Positions 50,888-63,174 of a stretch of DNA of 64,000 bases are shown piece by piece. The notes under the pieces were generated by a model, which saw only the letters and a list, made by a program, of their open reading frames with translations, was not told the origin of the DNA and did no database searches. Made by a program: the position numbers and the translations under genes. How positions within the stretch are numbered: the first letter of the stretch is position 1; each line of letters opens with the position of its first letter. This DNA comes from Epiperipatus broadwayi (lineage: Eukaryota; Onychophora; Udeonychophora; Euonychophora; Peripatidae), in assembly GCA_028023455.1 (NCBI GenBank), contig JAQFVV010006272.1, forward strand, positions 4,009,127-4,073,126, written 5' to 3'.

Positions 50888-52740
50888 ACCCATGTTGACC
50901 TTAAGTGATTCTGATTCCTCTCACATAGGATCTTAATATGCCGTTTAATATAGTATGGGCAGAATGCCAGCTGAATATGTAATATTTAAATACATGTACA
51001 TTGTCTATACTAAACAATGTAATTAGAAGGGACTTGGGCTCAATACTTTCAAACATTCTACAGCTATACACTTCATCTTATACAATCGATACACATGACC
51101 ACATACATGTGAAAAAATAAATGATCTTCAATGTACATATTTTGTGCTAAACCAGCACAGATCAGTTGGTCCAGCATATCACAATCTCCTACACATATAT
51201 ACAATAAGTGCTCAGTTTATATTAAGATCAAAAAATCTTCAAACTTTAGTGGACAAGCTTCAATATTCTCCACCCACCAATTGTTCAGCCATCTATATCA
51301 TTGAAAGTCTGAGGATGGAATACTCAAAGCCATTGATGATGCCAATATTATTGCTATACCCGTCTTGACCTTAAGTCACTCTGACCCCTTACTCATACGT
51401 CCTAAATATGTTTATTTAAATATGCAGAAGGATGAGCAGAATACAGGCAGAATATTTAAATACATGTATAGTGTCAATACTAAACAATGTAATTAGAAAG
51501 GACTTGAACTCAGACTTTCAATGCTCTTATAGATATCCCCTCTATCTTATAAAACTGATATAAATGACTGTATATATGTGAAAATGATAAATGATCTCCA
51601 ATATATCTTTTGTGCTGAACCAGCACTCATCAGTTGTTTGAAATCACCATCTCTCACACACATATACAATCAGTACTCAGTTTTTATTAAGATAGCAAAT
51701 CTTCAAACTTTAATGGACAAGCTTCAATCTTCTTCACTCTCCTAACCTTCAGCCATTCATATTTTAATTATGAGACTGAAATATTCAAAGCCCTGATAAC
51801 ACCAATATTATGGTCATACCCATGTTGATCTTAAGTCACCCTGACCCCTCCTCATACATAGGACCTTAATATGTAATCCCTCTTCTGTATATTTAAATGG
51901 ACATATTAAGATTCTATGTGTGAGGGGTCAGAGTTACTTAAGGTAAACATAGGTATGACAATAATATTGGCATCAACAAGGGCTTTGAGTGTTTTATTCT
52001 CAGATTTTCAATGATATGGATGGCTGAAGAGTTGGAGACTGGAGAAGATTGAAGCTTGACCATTATAGTTTGAAGATTTGCTATCTTAATATAAATTGAG
52101 CCCTGATTGTATATATGTGTGAGAGAGGGTGATCTGGATCAACTGATGAGTGCTGATTCAGAACAAAAATGTATATTGGAGATCATTTGTCTTTTTCATA
52201 TGTATGAGATCATTGGAGTGGATAGTTGTTGGAAGTTTGAAAGTCTGAGTTCAAGTTTCTTATAATTACATTGTTTAGTATAGACAATATGCATGTATTT
52301 AAATATTTCATATTCAGCCTATATTCTCCCCACCACTCTTCTGTATAATTAAATGGACATATTAAAGTCTTATGTGTGATGGATTAGAATGACTTAAGAT
52401 CAACATGGGTATGACAATAATATTAGCATCAACAAGGGCTTTGAGTAATTCTTCCTCAGATTTTCAAAGATATGGATGACTGAAGAGTGAGAGTGTGGAG
52501 AAGATTGAAGTCTGTCCATTGTAGTTTGAAGATTTGCAATTGTAATATAAACTGACTCTTTATTTCAGTACAAAATATGTATATCATCATTTGTCTTTTT
52601 CACATGTATGTGGTCACATGTATAAATTGTATAAGATGGGAGCAGATAGCTGTAGGAAGTTTGAAAGTCTGAGTTGGAGACCCTTTTAATTATATTGTTT
52701 AATATAGACAATATACATGTATTTAAACATTATATATTGT
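50888..52740. repeat. Inverted array of the ~460-bp dispersed repeat
   Basis: The landmark CC(A/G)T(G/C)TTGA(C/T)CTTAAGT recurs at about 50890, 51360 and 51820 in one orientation (spacing about 460-470 bp). Its inverse GG(G/A)TC or GGATT AGA(G/A)T then (G/T)ACTTAAG recurs at about 51925 and 52380 (spacing about 455 bp). The orientation switches at about 51876. Each unit contains GCTGAACCAGCACTCATCAG, TTTAATGGACAAGCTTCAAT and a tRNA-like segment with an AGTTCAAGTCTC-type B box. No unit has an open frame of note; the 51144-51368 frame is internal to a unit. Solo or paired relatives are at 18185-18395, 38657-39490 and 58935-59030. Confidence 0.85.
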
Positions 52741-53235
52741 ACCCTCACTTCCAGGAAATATATAATAAAAATAAAACAGGACTAGCTCAGATAAATGGTT
52801 ATGCTCAGCTAAAATGCATATAATTGATAATAAAGATATTCTATGTTAATGTCTGTTGTTTAACTAACTCTAACTAATAAGAAATAATAATATGATTTGG
52901 TTTTATAAACTAAATAAATAAATATTTATTAAAATCATGAGACCATGAAGTGAGATACAAGTGGTAATATGAATTACATTGAGCCAATATCCCACAGGAT
53001 ATAACCTCAATGGCATAAGAATACTATCGTCCCTTATTATCTCAATAAATTTATAGCATTTTTACGACTTTAAAAATAATTAATTAATTAAGATAATACT
53101 GATAAATAAATCCTAATCTTTTTATTCAAAATAATATAACTAAAATAATCTCAGGTACTTTAAACTAATTCAAGTCAATTAAAATTTCTGTAGTCAAACA
53201 TGATAGGGGATTTGATATCACCCTCAACTACACCT

Positions 53236-53236
53236 A

Positions 53237-53287
<51 letters not shown>

Positions 53288-53312
53288 CATCATCATCATC
53301 ATCATCATCATC
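53236..53312 (+). repeat. Compound (TAA)n(TCA)n microsatellite
   Basis: About 17 AAT-type units followed by about 9 CAT-type units. On the minus strand it opens a frame (53175-53363) translating to an Asp run followed by a Tyr run, which is an artefact of the repeat. Confidence 0.95.
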
Positions 53313-56300
53313 TTCACTGTATAATTTAGTCTTATCTATTTCCCCCATTATTGTTATTATCAATAATAATAATAAATAAATAAATAATATAGCATAATCT
53401 TTTAGCTTTCATGTGGCATCTTGAATAAAATATGTGGCATAATCTGACAATCTGAGAATATGTAGCAATGAATAATATTATAACTCTGTGTAATAAATTA
53501 TATAATTAATTTATGACCATAATGATAATGTAAATGAAAATTTCTCAAATAAATCATATTAAGAAACACTATAATTCTTAAATAATAATCTTATTTGTAC
53601 TGTGCAAATATTATGTTCTGGTTCAAAACATCTGTAATCATGAGTTGGCGATGTGAAAGAATCAATTCAACACAAAAATTTATAATAAAAAAAAACACGT
53701 TTAACAAATTTTATTACAATATTTTCAACAAAAATAAATTATGTACAATATTTACAGTTAAAGAATCTTGGATAATTACATATTTCTTCATCTCAAAATA
53801 AAATAATAAAATCTAAGTACTAAGCCTTCACTCTGACTTAGAACTCATTATGTTTTTCAAAATATTCATAATAATACTACCAATAATATTTATGGATACA
53901 CGTAGAGTTTCAAATATATTATTTACAATTGAATAATACTATAATATGTTTCCATCAAAACATACACCAATTATGAAAGCATAAACTACAGGGTATTTAA
54001 ATAACTTATCATGATAGTGCTGATATTATTAAATAAAAATATATTTATTCCGGTTCATTAATAAAATAAGTGGACTCAATTAATAATATAATTAACATAC
54101 ATTATACATCTTACTTGGCACTAATCTAATATAAAACTCTATGTATGTGTTGATGCGTTTCCTAAAACATAAAAATAATATTTATAAAATATAATTACTT
54201 GTTCTATTCTATGTTGTTTCTTTAGATATATTATCCATTAAAAATATGCATTACATGTAAGTCAAAAATATTTAAAATTATTCAAAAATTTCATGAATAA
54301 TTTTATGATCACTTATATACTTTCATAAAAATAGTTTATTAAAATACAGAAAATATTTATGATTCTTTATCCTTATTTTAATTTTATTCTCAATCTCATT
54401 TGCATTTATTCTCAACATCATTCAAAGCAAGAAAAACCTATCTTATCCTCTTCCAAATAATGATCCTTCAATTCCAAAATTATTTATCATTCTCCCTCAA
54501 GAATACAGTTTTGTATGTTACAATACTTAGAAATTACGATAGCGATCAGATGCATAGGTATGAAGAACAAACTAGAGTATTAACTCAATAGTACACACAT
54601 ATCAGATAGTCAAGATGGCAACAGTGCAATAAAGAAAAAAGGCTTGACTTCTCTGACTAATAACCTCCACTAAAATAACAATGTCCAAGCTATATATTCA
54701 GCTTTTCAGAACATTAATATTCAATACTAAAGGAAAACACTGTCCATGGAAATATACAAGTTACGGGGCTTCATTATCTGTACCTGCATAATTACTAAGA
54801 TAATAAAACTACTTCTATTCCCCATAAAAACCTACATCAAAGCATCCCTTTGGTTTCTTTAATACTCCCAAGTAAGTACCATTTAAAATTTCTTAATAGA
54901 TTTATCTATCTATCTATATTGCCAAAAATTCTCAAAACATATTTTTAAAAACAATAAATAAAATTTACATATAAAGTCAATGATCTAGACTATTCAACAA
55001 GAAAAGGTTACTTCACTTTTAATTAATTCTTGAACAAAAATATCGATATAATAAAATCAATACTTTAAACATTTTAAAAAATAATAGTTTTTTTATGAAA
55101 AAATCATATAATTATATTCATCATTAAATTATACTATATCAGTAATATAAAATAAAAGTATGCATATTTTTTAATAAAAATCTAATTCTCATAAGTTTTA
55201 TGTGTTTAGTGTATCCACACATACTCATACATTCATACAATAATATTATAAAATACTCCACATGATCTAAAGAAAAGAAAATAAATACATCATAAAAAAA
55301 AATAATATTTTATAACTTTTACCCATAGTGATATTTCTGCTAGTTGATCACTTTTTAGACATTTTCTTGGTTCACAATCAATAAAATATTGCATAATATA
55401 AACACTTATTCAGCAACTACCATACTTAAAATATTAAAAACTTTATAAAAAATTATAAGTATTCTTTATGGTAATTATAATACTATATTAGTAAACAATT
55501 TTTTATATGTACTTTTCCTATCTATGATTATAATAAGAAAAACTTAATATTATTATTAGTTCATAAATAATATAAAAAAAACATAGCTACATAAAACTCC
55601 AGTCCATGATAAGCACTCATTTTTTTTTAAAAAAAAGTTCTTTATTTCTTTGGTATTTCATTACCAATTCCTTGTAAGCATTGAAAGTTCCTGACGAATG
55701 TTGCTATGACAACTATTGTCTTAACATTTGAAGACAACAACTCTTCTTGCAGCATGATGCATAATCAGTTGATTACAAAAAAAAATGATGAAATGAATAA
55801 TGGAAAAACAAAAAGAAAGAAAGTCGACTTTGAAAATCTGGATCCATCTATAAAAATAATCACTAATCTTTTCTTGAAAGTTTATAAAAGTTATAGTCTA
55901 TTGTTTATATCTTTCAAAATAGTGATTATTGAAGATAATATTAACTCATAATTATTTTAAAATAATTCTCCAGAGTTTTCTCATTCCACCAGGATCCTAT
56001 ACTTGTTTCTAGTGTCTCTGACATGGTGATATGGATTCGGGCATACTTATATGTAAATTGCACATTTTTTATTCTAATAAAATTAACATTTAACCATTTA
56101 ATAAAGCTAGCATATAGTTCTTCCATCAGGATAATTTTTATTTATCCAGGTATTTTTATATTTTCTAAATAATAATTTCCAATACCATTTTTTTTAAAAT
56201 ATTATTCAATAATTGCAGTGATCACTAATATTAATAACTTGTCTTATCAAACATATTTGTAGTAACTTTAATCTTTATTTCCACTATTTTGAATAATAGT

Positions 56301-57950
56301 TCAGAATAATTCTTAAAAAAAATGTTTTCTTTAAAAAGAAACATTTACTGCAACTCTTTATTTAAAAAACAATATATTTTCAAAATATTAAAAAAATTGA
56401 AAGTCTTTACTATATTACTTTGCAGGTTTTTAGATAAAGCTATCTTTTTCCAATAACATGCACTTTTGCTTTTAATTTCCCATAAACTTTTCTGTTTAAT
56501 TCTTTATATAATGTCCGAAATATTAATCTGACCAATAAAATATTTTCCTTTGTTAATAATTTTAAAAATATTTTTTCAGTTAAGGACTGAACCTCCAGAA
56601 CTTTTTTTGCACAGATATATAATTACTTTTGGTCTGAATTCCATAGTTATTGTGACGTGAAAATTAAATTTCAATAAAACACTTATTAGGAAATTTTGGT
56701 TGCTCAACAGTGCATAATTTAAACTGAATAAATTTATAGTTTTTTCGTACTCTCTTTTTTTTTAAATAATTTAATTAGTACATTATCCAATACTTTACTA
56801 TTTTAAAATAAATTAAGAGAGTTATTTTAAAATAAATTGACTTCTAAAGCACAGAATTGCCTGATAAAAAGCACACCTAAACTATTTTAAAAGCACACAG
56901 AAACAAGTGAACATCTGCTTTTATATCAAAATAAATCAATGATTAGATTGGCTGATTAGACTTTCATCTGATGATCTGATTTACATATCCTGCCAAAATT
57001 GCACAATTAAAATTAAAAATAAAATTTTATGACTCATCTTTTTAAAATATTATTTAAAAATATTAATTCTAAATTAATTTTACACTTTATTTAATCCAAC
57101 TAAATATTTTAAAATAACTTTTAAAAATAATATTTTATTAATTTATTCAACATTTAGTTTTAATGTAACTATTTTTTTTTAAAACAAAAATCTATTTTTT
57201 TATTAACTACATTCATTTTAAAACCTAATTAAATATTTTATAATAGCTAATTTTTATATTTTATCTTGTGGTAGACAAATATTTTCAATTCTATAGTACA
57301 ATTTTAAAGCAATTTTGAAACTTTATTAACAAGAAAACTTGTTAGCACACAAGTATGAATATTTATATGTCACATGACTTAAAATCCAGACAGAATGTAT
57401 CAAATTTTACTGTCTAGTAACAAATTTTTATAATTATTGTCTGATAATAAAATAAATGTTTAATTGCAAAAATATTATATTAAAGAATAATAATATAATA
57501 ACAAAATTTAGAATAATAATTTTGATACTATAAAACTAAATACACATTTCTCCACCACAAAATACTACATTTTTAAATAAATAATTTTTAATACAACTAT
57601 AAAGTATAATTTTCATTTTAAAATATACTATTTATTTAATTGTAAATTATTACTTTTAAAATTCAGCTTTAAATACCTAGTTAAAAGACTTATTAATACA
57701 CTATTTTATTATGGCCAGTTTTCCCAACCATACAAAATTACACTATTTAGCTTTATTTGACTGTTTTTAATATATTAGCATAGTTTTATACATTAAATAT
57801 TCTCATTTTCCTTTAACTAAGCTTTTAAAAAGATTCTCAACATAACATAGTAATCATACCAATAGAATACATCTTTAGTTTAAAATTTTTTTAAAAATTG
57901 ACACAATAAATTTATTTAGACCTAAAGAAAAGGATACAATATATATATAT
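53313..57950. other. No gene recognised
   Basis: AT-rich throughout, with a short (ATCT)n at 54903-54918. The 54600-54860 stretch is a little less AT-rich and contains AAGATGGCAACAGTGC but no domain. Frames at 53595, 54400, 55706 and 55941 give no family match. Confidence 0.45.
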
Positions 57951-58165
57951 GGAAATATTGAATGTGTGGAGTCATCCATTTAACTTAATGATTTGAAAAC
58001 ACTTAACCTAGAATAACTGCCCCAGGCCAAGGGATAAAGTAACCTGACAAGCTGATTGCATCCAAAAAAAGTTTTTTTAACCCTTGGACTGATACAGTTG
58101 TCCTAGGCTAAGTGCTTTCTAATTACATTAATTTAGATGGATAACTCCCCACATTCAATATTTCC
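57951..58165. mobile_element. Foldback element with GC-richer arms
   Basis: Arms of about 90 bp pair across the element: GGAAATATTGAATGTG and GGAGT(C/T)ATCCAT at the ends, then AACACTTAACCTAG / AGCACTTAGCCTAG, and GGCCAAGGG / AGTCCAAGGG near the centre. The unpaired middle is about 45 bp. Arms differ by scattered substitutions. No coding capacity. It resembles a MITE; no target duplication is obvious because the left flank is a (TA)n tract. Confidence 0.75.
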
Positions 58166-58442
58166 ATCTAAAACATCCATTAAAAATATTGCATTAATAT
58201 ATGTATATATAAGAATTGCAGTCAAAGATAAATTATTACTAGCTGTGAGAAAAGAAATTGATGTATAGACAATACAGCATCTGAGATTATTGTTTGGTAT
58301 AAAAAAAACAATAATACATTGGGTTTTTTCTAATATAAATATGATTTGCACTAATGACCCATACACACCCAAAGCTGAATGTTTATAAATTCTTTATATA
58401 TTACAATGATACAAAAATAATATAAAATAAATATGTATAAGT

Positions 58443-58490
58443 GTGGCTGAACATTTTCAAGGGACACAGCCTTCATAATCATAGCCATAC
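58443..58490 (-). repeat. Short dispersed motif, second copy
   Basis: GTGGCTGAACATTTTCAAGG and then CTTCATAATCATAG parallels 10425-10470. Here no Penelope-like coding relic is visible on the 3' side of the plus strand, so it may be a very short, strongly 5'-truncated copy. The overlapping 58351-58641 frame is not a recognisable protein. Confidence 0.45.
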
Positions 58491-58659
58491 TGTAACTAAA
58501 GAAAGTGGTTAACTGCAATGCAAATTTATGCAAATGGCTTTGTGTATTCCATTTCTTGGATATAACTTTGTGTGTGTATGCATCATTAGTGAAAATCATA
58601 TTTATATAGTAGTATTTAACCACAAAGTTTAAACATTTCACTTATTTAAATGATTTCTA

Positions 58660-58945
58660 ACTATAAAATCTTTCCATTGACTTGTTGTAAATCGAAAGAT
58701 TTTGCGAGTATTAATGTATAATAAGAAATGTGGACTTAATCAGTGAAGTATTGAATAGCTTCACGCTTGCAGATCTAACCTCTTCAGCTTCACCTATTTA
58801 AATAGAAAGTAGGTTGAAGTAAAGAAGGTTCCCCTCTTTTCTTTCATAGCATAAGCTTGTGGTTAAACACCTGTAGAGGTCCCTACTATCACATTTTATA
58901 TGCATATTCTAGAGGTTATAGCCTCAGTTAATATTACTTTATCTT
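58660..58945 (+). repeat. Solo unit of the 34-kb foldback family
   Basis: Same orientation as the right arm 34570-34850. Shared strings are TTGTAAATCGAAAGATTT, TGTGGACTTAATCAGTGAAG, TATTGAATAGC, AGAAAGTAGGTT and AGAGGTCCCTACT, then GAGGTTATAGCCT and AATATTACTTTA. It is more diverged than the two 34-kb arms are from each other. No inverted partner adjoins it. Confidence 0.8.
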
Positions 58946-59030
58946 TTCAACATATATGTGCTTAAGTGTATCAGTGTTATTAGATAGAGTGGAGAGTGAT
59001 GGATCATCTGAAAGTCTGTGCTCATATACC
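58935..59030 (-). repeat. Short remnant of the ~460-bp repeat
   Basis: TTTTCAACATATATGTGC, GTATCAGTGTTATTAGATAG, GTGGA and GAAAGTCTG follow the same order as in the reverse-oriented units at 39375-39470 and 52610-52680. Only the tRNA-like end is present, directly after the solo 34-kb-family unit. Confidence 0.55.
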
Positions 59031-61459
59031 CTATATTACATATTAGACACAGGTATATAATAAGCCTGTGTTTCAGTTATAAATGATTAATACAATTTGA
59101 AATTTCATGGAAAAAATAACTATTACATTTTTTTATAAAAAAATCAATGGAAATTTTATGATTAAGAGTTATTAAACCCAATATAAATTAAAATACATTT
59201 CTTATTAAACTCTTTATCCCAAACTAATTTATTCATTATATAAAATGTTGTTTACAAGATTAATTGGTATTGAAGCATAAAATTTGGCAGAGAAGACATG
59301 ATAATTTCAAACAATTGGCTAATAAGTTTTTTTCCTTTTTTTGACTTTTTAGTTGACAATCAATCTAGGACTTTTAGATCACACACCAGTGGCTTCTACT
59401 TTGGAAACTGTTAATGGTGTTACTAATTTTAAATGATTTTATATTTTTAAAGTTTTAATATAGTGTAACCATTTGGCTACATTGCTATATTAAAAATAAA
59501 CAGTAATAATGGGGCTTCAATTAGTTAAATATTTTACTTTTCTTTCTACATGATAGTAGGAACATTCTAGATAATTTTTTTAAATAATTGTCAAACTTTT
59601 TTTTAAAATTATAATATGCATATTTAAATATATATTGTAAATTGTAAATGTTGGTAGAAGAGAGAAAAAAATATAAAATCATATATTTTTTTATTCTCTT
59701 TCTTCACTAATTGTATTTAATTATCAGTTGCTTTTAATTTGTTTTTAAAAAATGTAACAAGAGAAAAAACTTTCTCTTTTTAATAAATTGTTTAATATTT
59801 AATTTTATCCTTTAAAAAGAGAGAAAATTTTATGATTAAGAGTATTTTTTTTAAAAAAAGAATAAGATTTTAATGCTTTTGGTAAAATTTATTTTAATTA
59901 TTCAAAGTTATTTTTTATTCTTTTGTCTTTATCTCTCTTCAATACAAAAAATCAATACAGTATGATTAACTGGTTATCTTTGTTTTTCTTTTTCAATTTT
60001 TTTTAATTAGACAAGGAATGTCAGAAATTTTGTGATTAACATTTTGACATGTTTTCCAATGTCTATGATTTATAGGGAAATAGCTAATCATGTTTGTAAA
60101 AATTTATCTAATTGGTTGTTATAAAAATTGTTATGTTGGAAACAGATTGTAATTGGCTTATAATCAAGGTTGTTCTAGATAAAAAAAAATAATGGGAGTG
60201 TGAATAATTCAGAAGACTTAAGTGTCTGGTAAGAAGTTCTTATTAACTTACCTGTTGAAGAGAACAGTCAAATCTAATCTGTTGCTAAAAAAGAAAATAG
60301 CAGAAGTCTTATTTAAGCTGTTGCATAGAATAGCAAAGGTTTTGACCAAGCTTTTAGCATATGGGTTTAATTATAAAATGGTTTCTGCAAGGAAAATCAT
60401 ATACTAGAGTTAGTTAAAAGCAAGACATCATCTTCCTTCATTTAACCTGCCTTTATTGAAATAAAACACCCCTAAAGTAATCTGCAACCTTGTCTTCAAT
60501 GAAGAGCATGAGTTTCTATATATGTTATTGTTACCTGGAAATTTTAGGGAAATAAATAGATAAAACTTGCTATTTTTAACCTGAAATTACTGCATATTAG
60601 GAAAAAAAGAAATTGATCCTTTTCATGTGTAGAATGCTTTAAGAAAAAAATTCAATTGCAAATTATAATTGGAAAGGATTCCACAGAAAAATAAAATCAT
60701 GGTTAAAGGTATTTTTTGTATGCACACTATATTTTCATTTGTAGTAAAAAAAGAGGGACATTTCAATGTTTTAGTAAGAATTGATAATTTTAAATATTTT
60801 CAAATTTTGAAACATGTTTTTTTAATCTATTTAATTTTCTCTTTAAAATTATGAAAGTTTTTTTTTTTTAAATTTAATTTTTTTTAAATGTAACTTTTGT
60901 GCATGTGAGAGAGAGAGAGACATTTTTTCTTATTAAAATTCAACAAAAGGTTCATTAAGCTAAGTCAAAGATTGTTATCTTTAATTATGAAAATATCAAC
61001 TTATTTAAAGAAATAATTTAATGAATTAAATGTTAATATAATGAATAGAAATCAACCAATTCATTATAATTTTTATGAAACTACATTTTATTTTTTTGAT
61101 GAAATTAATGTTTAAAATTTCATATATGATGTCAATTTCTTTTATTTATTGTTAATCAATTAGCTATTAAATGATTGTTTTAAAATATTTTTTAATCTAT
61201 TCATTCCAAGTCATGTTATATGAATTGGCAGTGTGTGTGACTTTATTCCAAAACTGCTTAGTGCTATAGGATTTTTTTTAAATATTACAATAAAACTATT
61301 TTCTAATAGTTGGGTAGACCTATGAATTATTTAAAGTGATTTAGAATAAATTGCACTATTTATTTATCTTTTTCTCACAATAATAGTTTATAGAGTTCTT
61401 GCTTCATGAGGTAGATTAGAGCATAACAGCTAGTTACATGGATTAGGGATTTTGGTTGA
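59031..61459. other. No gene recognised
   Basis: AT-rich spacer with a (GA)n run at 60906-60920. Plus-strand frames at 60222-60407 and 60669-60854 are Lys/Leu-rich with no recognisable domain. Confidence 0.45.
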
Positions 61460-61875
61460 TGCTTTGACTCTAGATAACTCTGGATGGCACAAAGGTAGAT
61501 TCTTTAGGGTCTAAACACTATATTTTATTTATTATTAGTTGAAAATCAAGTTTATGGTTGGCTAGTACATTAATGTTATTATATGGCTAGGCATTGATGA
61601 TGATCAGCCTGTTTGAGTACCTCAACATTATTTGATTTTTTTATATATTCTGATGGAGTAGCACTCGAGTCTGTGCATACAAATTATTGTGTTGAATTGC
61701 TACTTTAAGTTTGGCAGTGGCTAAATATTTAGCCTGATCTATAGTAGACTCATTTCAAATCCAGTCACAAGGGTGATTGCTTTTTTATTTTGATCATTCA
61801 TAATGATGAATGATTATTATTATTCTCTGTAATGGTAGATAAACTTATAATTAGTTATTTGCTAATCTCTCATGT
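61460..61875 (+). repeat. Dispersed repeat D, copy 2
   Basis: Relative of 41810-42175. Landmarks in order are GGATGGCACAAAGGTAG, GGCATTGATGATGATCAGCC, CCAGTCACAAGGGTGATTG and TAATGGTAGATAAACTTATAA. It is somewhat longer than copy 1, with extra sequence near 61655-61720. No open frame. Confidence 0.55.
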
Positions 61876-61961
61876 TCATTATATTTATTATCATTTCTTT
61901 TATAGGTCTAAATGTGCTAAAATGCAAGTATATGTGTAGCTAATTACATATAATAAGATTA

Positions 61962-63100
61962 ATGGCTGAGTGCTTTCAAGAAGTTTTGTCTTCTCATAGC
62001 CAGAAAGTTCAATGAGTACAATGGAAAATGTGTGTGCTGAATATTTAAATTTATGTAAACTGGGTTAGAGAGTCCACTTTTTGGGAGAGACAGAAGTGTG
62101 CTTTATTCCTGTTTATAGCATGGGTATTATTAGCTGTAAACCATACTTCTTTGTTTTTAGAGTCATGGTGCTCTATACAAGCAATGGTGGCAAAAGATAA
62201 TTCAAATATATGGCTGATTGACCTTTGGTGTTCCAAGAAAATGGAATTATATTCAGGTTTATTCAGAGCTCTTTTGTACAATAACAGTGCTGAGAGATAC
62301 AAATGGAGAGTGAGCACAAAATTTGCTATAATATATAGCACTACAGACAGTTTGTAGGCATATGATTTTATATACTGTGTGAGGGATTTTATCAGAGGAT
62401 AAAGGATCTTTTAAATTATTGATTAGTCTATTAGTTGAAGAGGGCATGCAAAAACTTAACTTGAAAGAATGAGAGGATTTTGATAAAGCTTTTAGTGAGG
62501 AAATGAATGTGTAGAAGAAGAAGCCATGGTTTGTCATCATTGGTAGGCTTGGGGTGTAACTTCTGATAAAATTATATCTTTTTGTAAGATGACTGGGTTT
62601 GAATCCAACATTGATGAAATTTTATATATATTGTTCTATGTTACTTTTGCATGAGGCTTTGAATTTATGTAAGTAATTATTACAGAAAAGGAAAGATGAG
62701 ATACCTGAAAATTTGTCCATAGGTGGAGAATGTGATTGAGGATGTATGTACTGACATCTAAAGGTTTAAGGCACATAATGTAGTTTAGGTGACCTGTGAC
62801 TCATTGGACATCGTTGTCCAGACATTTAAGCTCATGGTGCATGTCTTCCCAAGCAATAGTGATTGTTAGAGAGTAGTGTGTCTGGAACTCTAATTGCAGA
62901 TTAATGATGGATGATTCTGGTTCAGTAACAAATGTGCCATTGACATAACAGGTGTAGATAAAATTGGAAATGGTGCTGAACTATTTAGGGAAGAAAGTTT
63001 CTTCAAAGTGGGTATGGTATATACTGAATAGGATTCTTCTTAGTAATTACATAGGCCAACCAAATAGTGTCTATTGAATGTGGTGATGTAAGAAAATCAT
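61962..63100 (-). pseudogene. Penelope-like retroelement relic, minus-strand copy
   Basis: Read right to left: T-H-F-E-E-T-F-F-P near 63010; then CYVNGTFVTEPESSIIN at about 62905-62950, matching the reverse transcriptase catalytic motif YVDD with both Asp codons changed (YVNG, 62936-62947); then H-H-E-L-K-C-L-D and V-Q. The connector T-N-R-L-I-N-N-L-K-D (about 62420-62450) leads into the GIY-YIG nuclease, P-H-T-V-Y-K-I-I-C then CSAIYYSKF (62335-62390). A frameshift leads to FLEHQRSISHIFELSFATIA and H-H-D-S-K (62175-62245), and I-N-R-N at about 62110. The copy is 5'-truncated at about 63100 with several frame breaks. A family-like 3' motif lies at 61962-62004. It is head to head with the plus-strand copy. 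Confidence 0.75.
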
Positions 63101-63174
63101 GAATAAACATGATATCTGTCAGTGAAAAGCTTGGACAATATTAATAGAGTGTTTCCAATTAATGGCACTGTATA

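Noticed and set aside
53175-53363. Frame with Asp and Tyr runs
   Set aside because: It is produced by the (TAA)n(TCA)n microsatellite.
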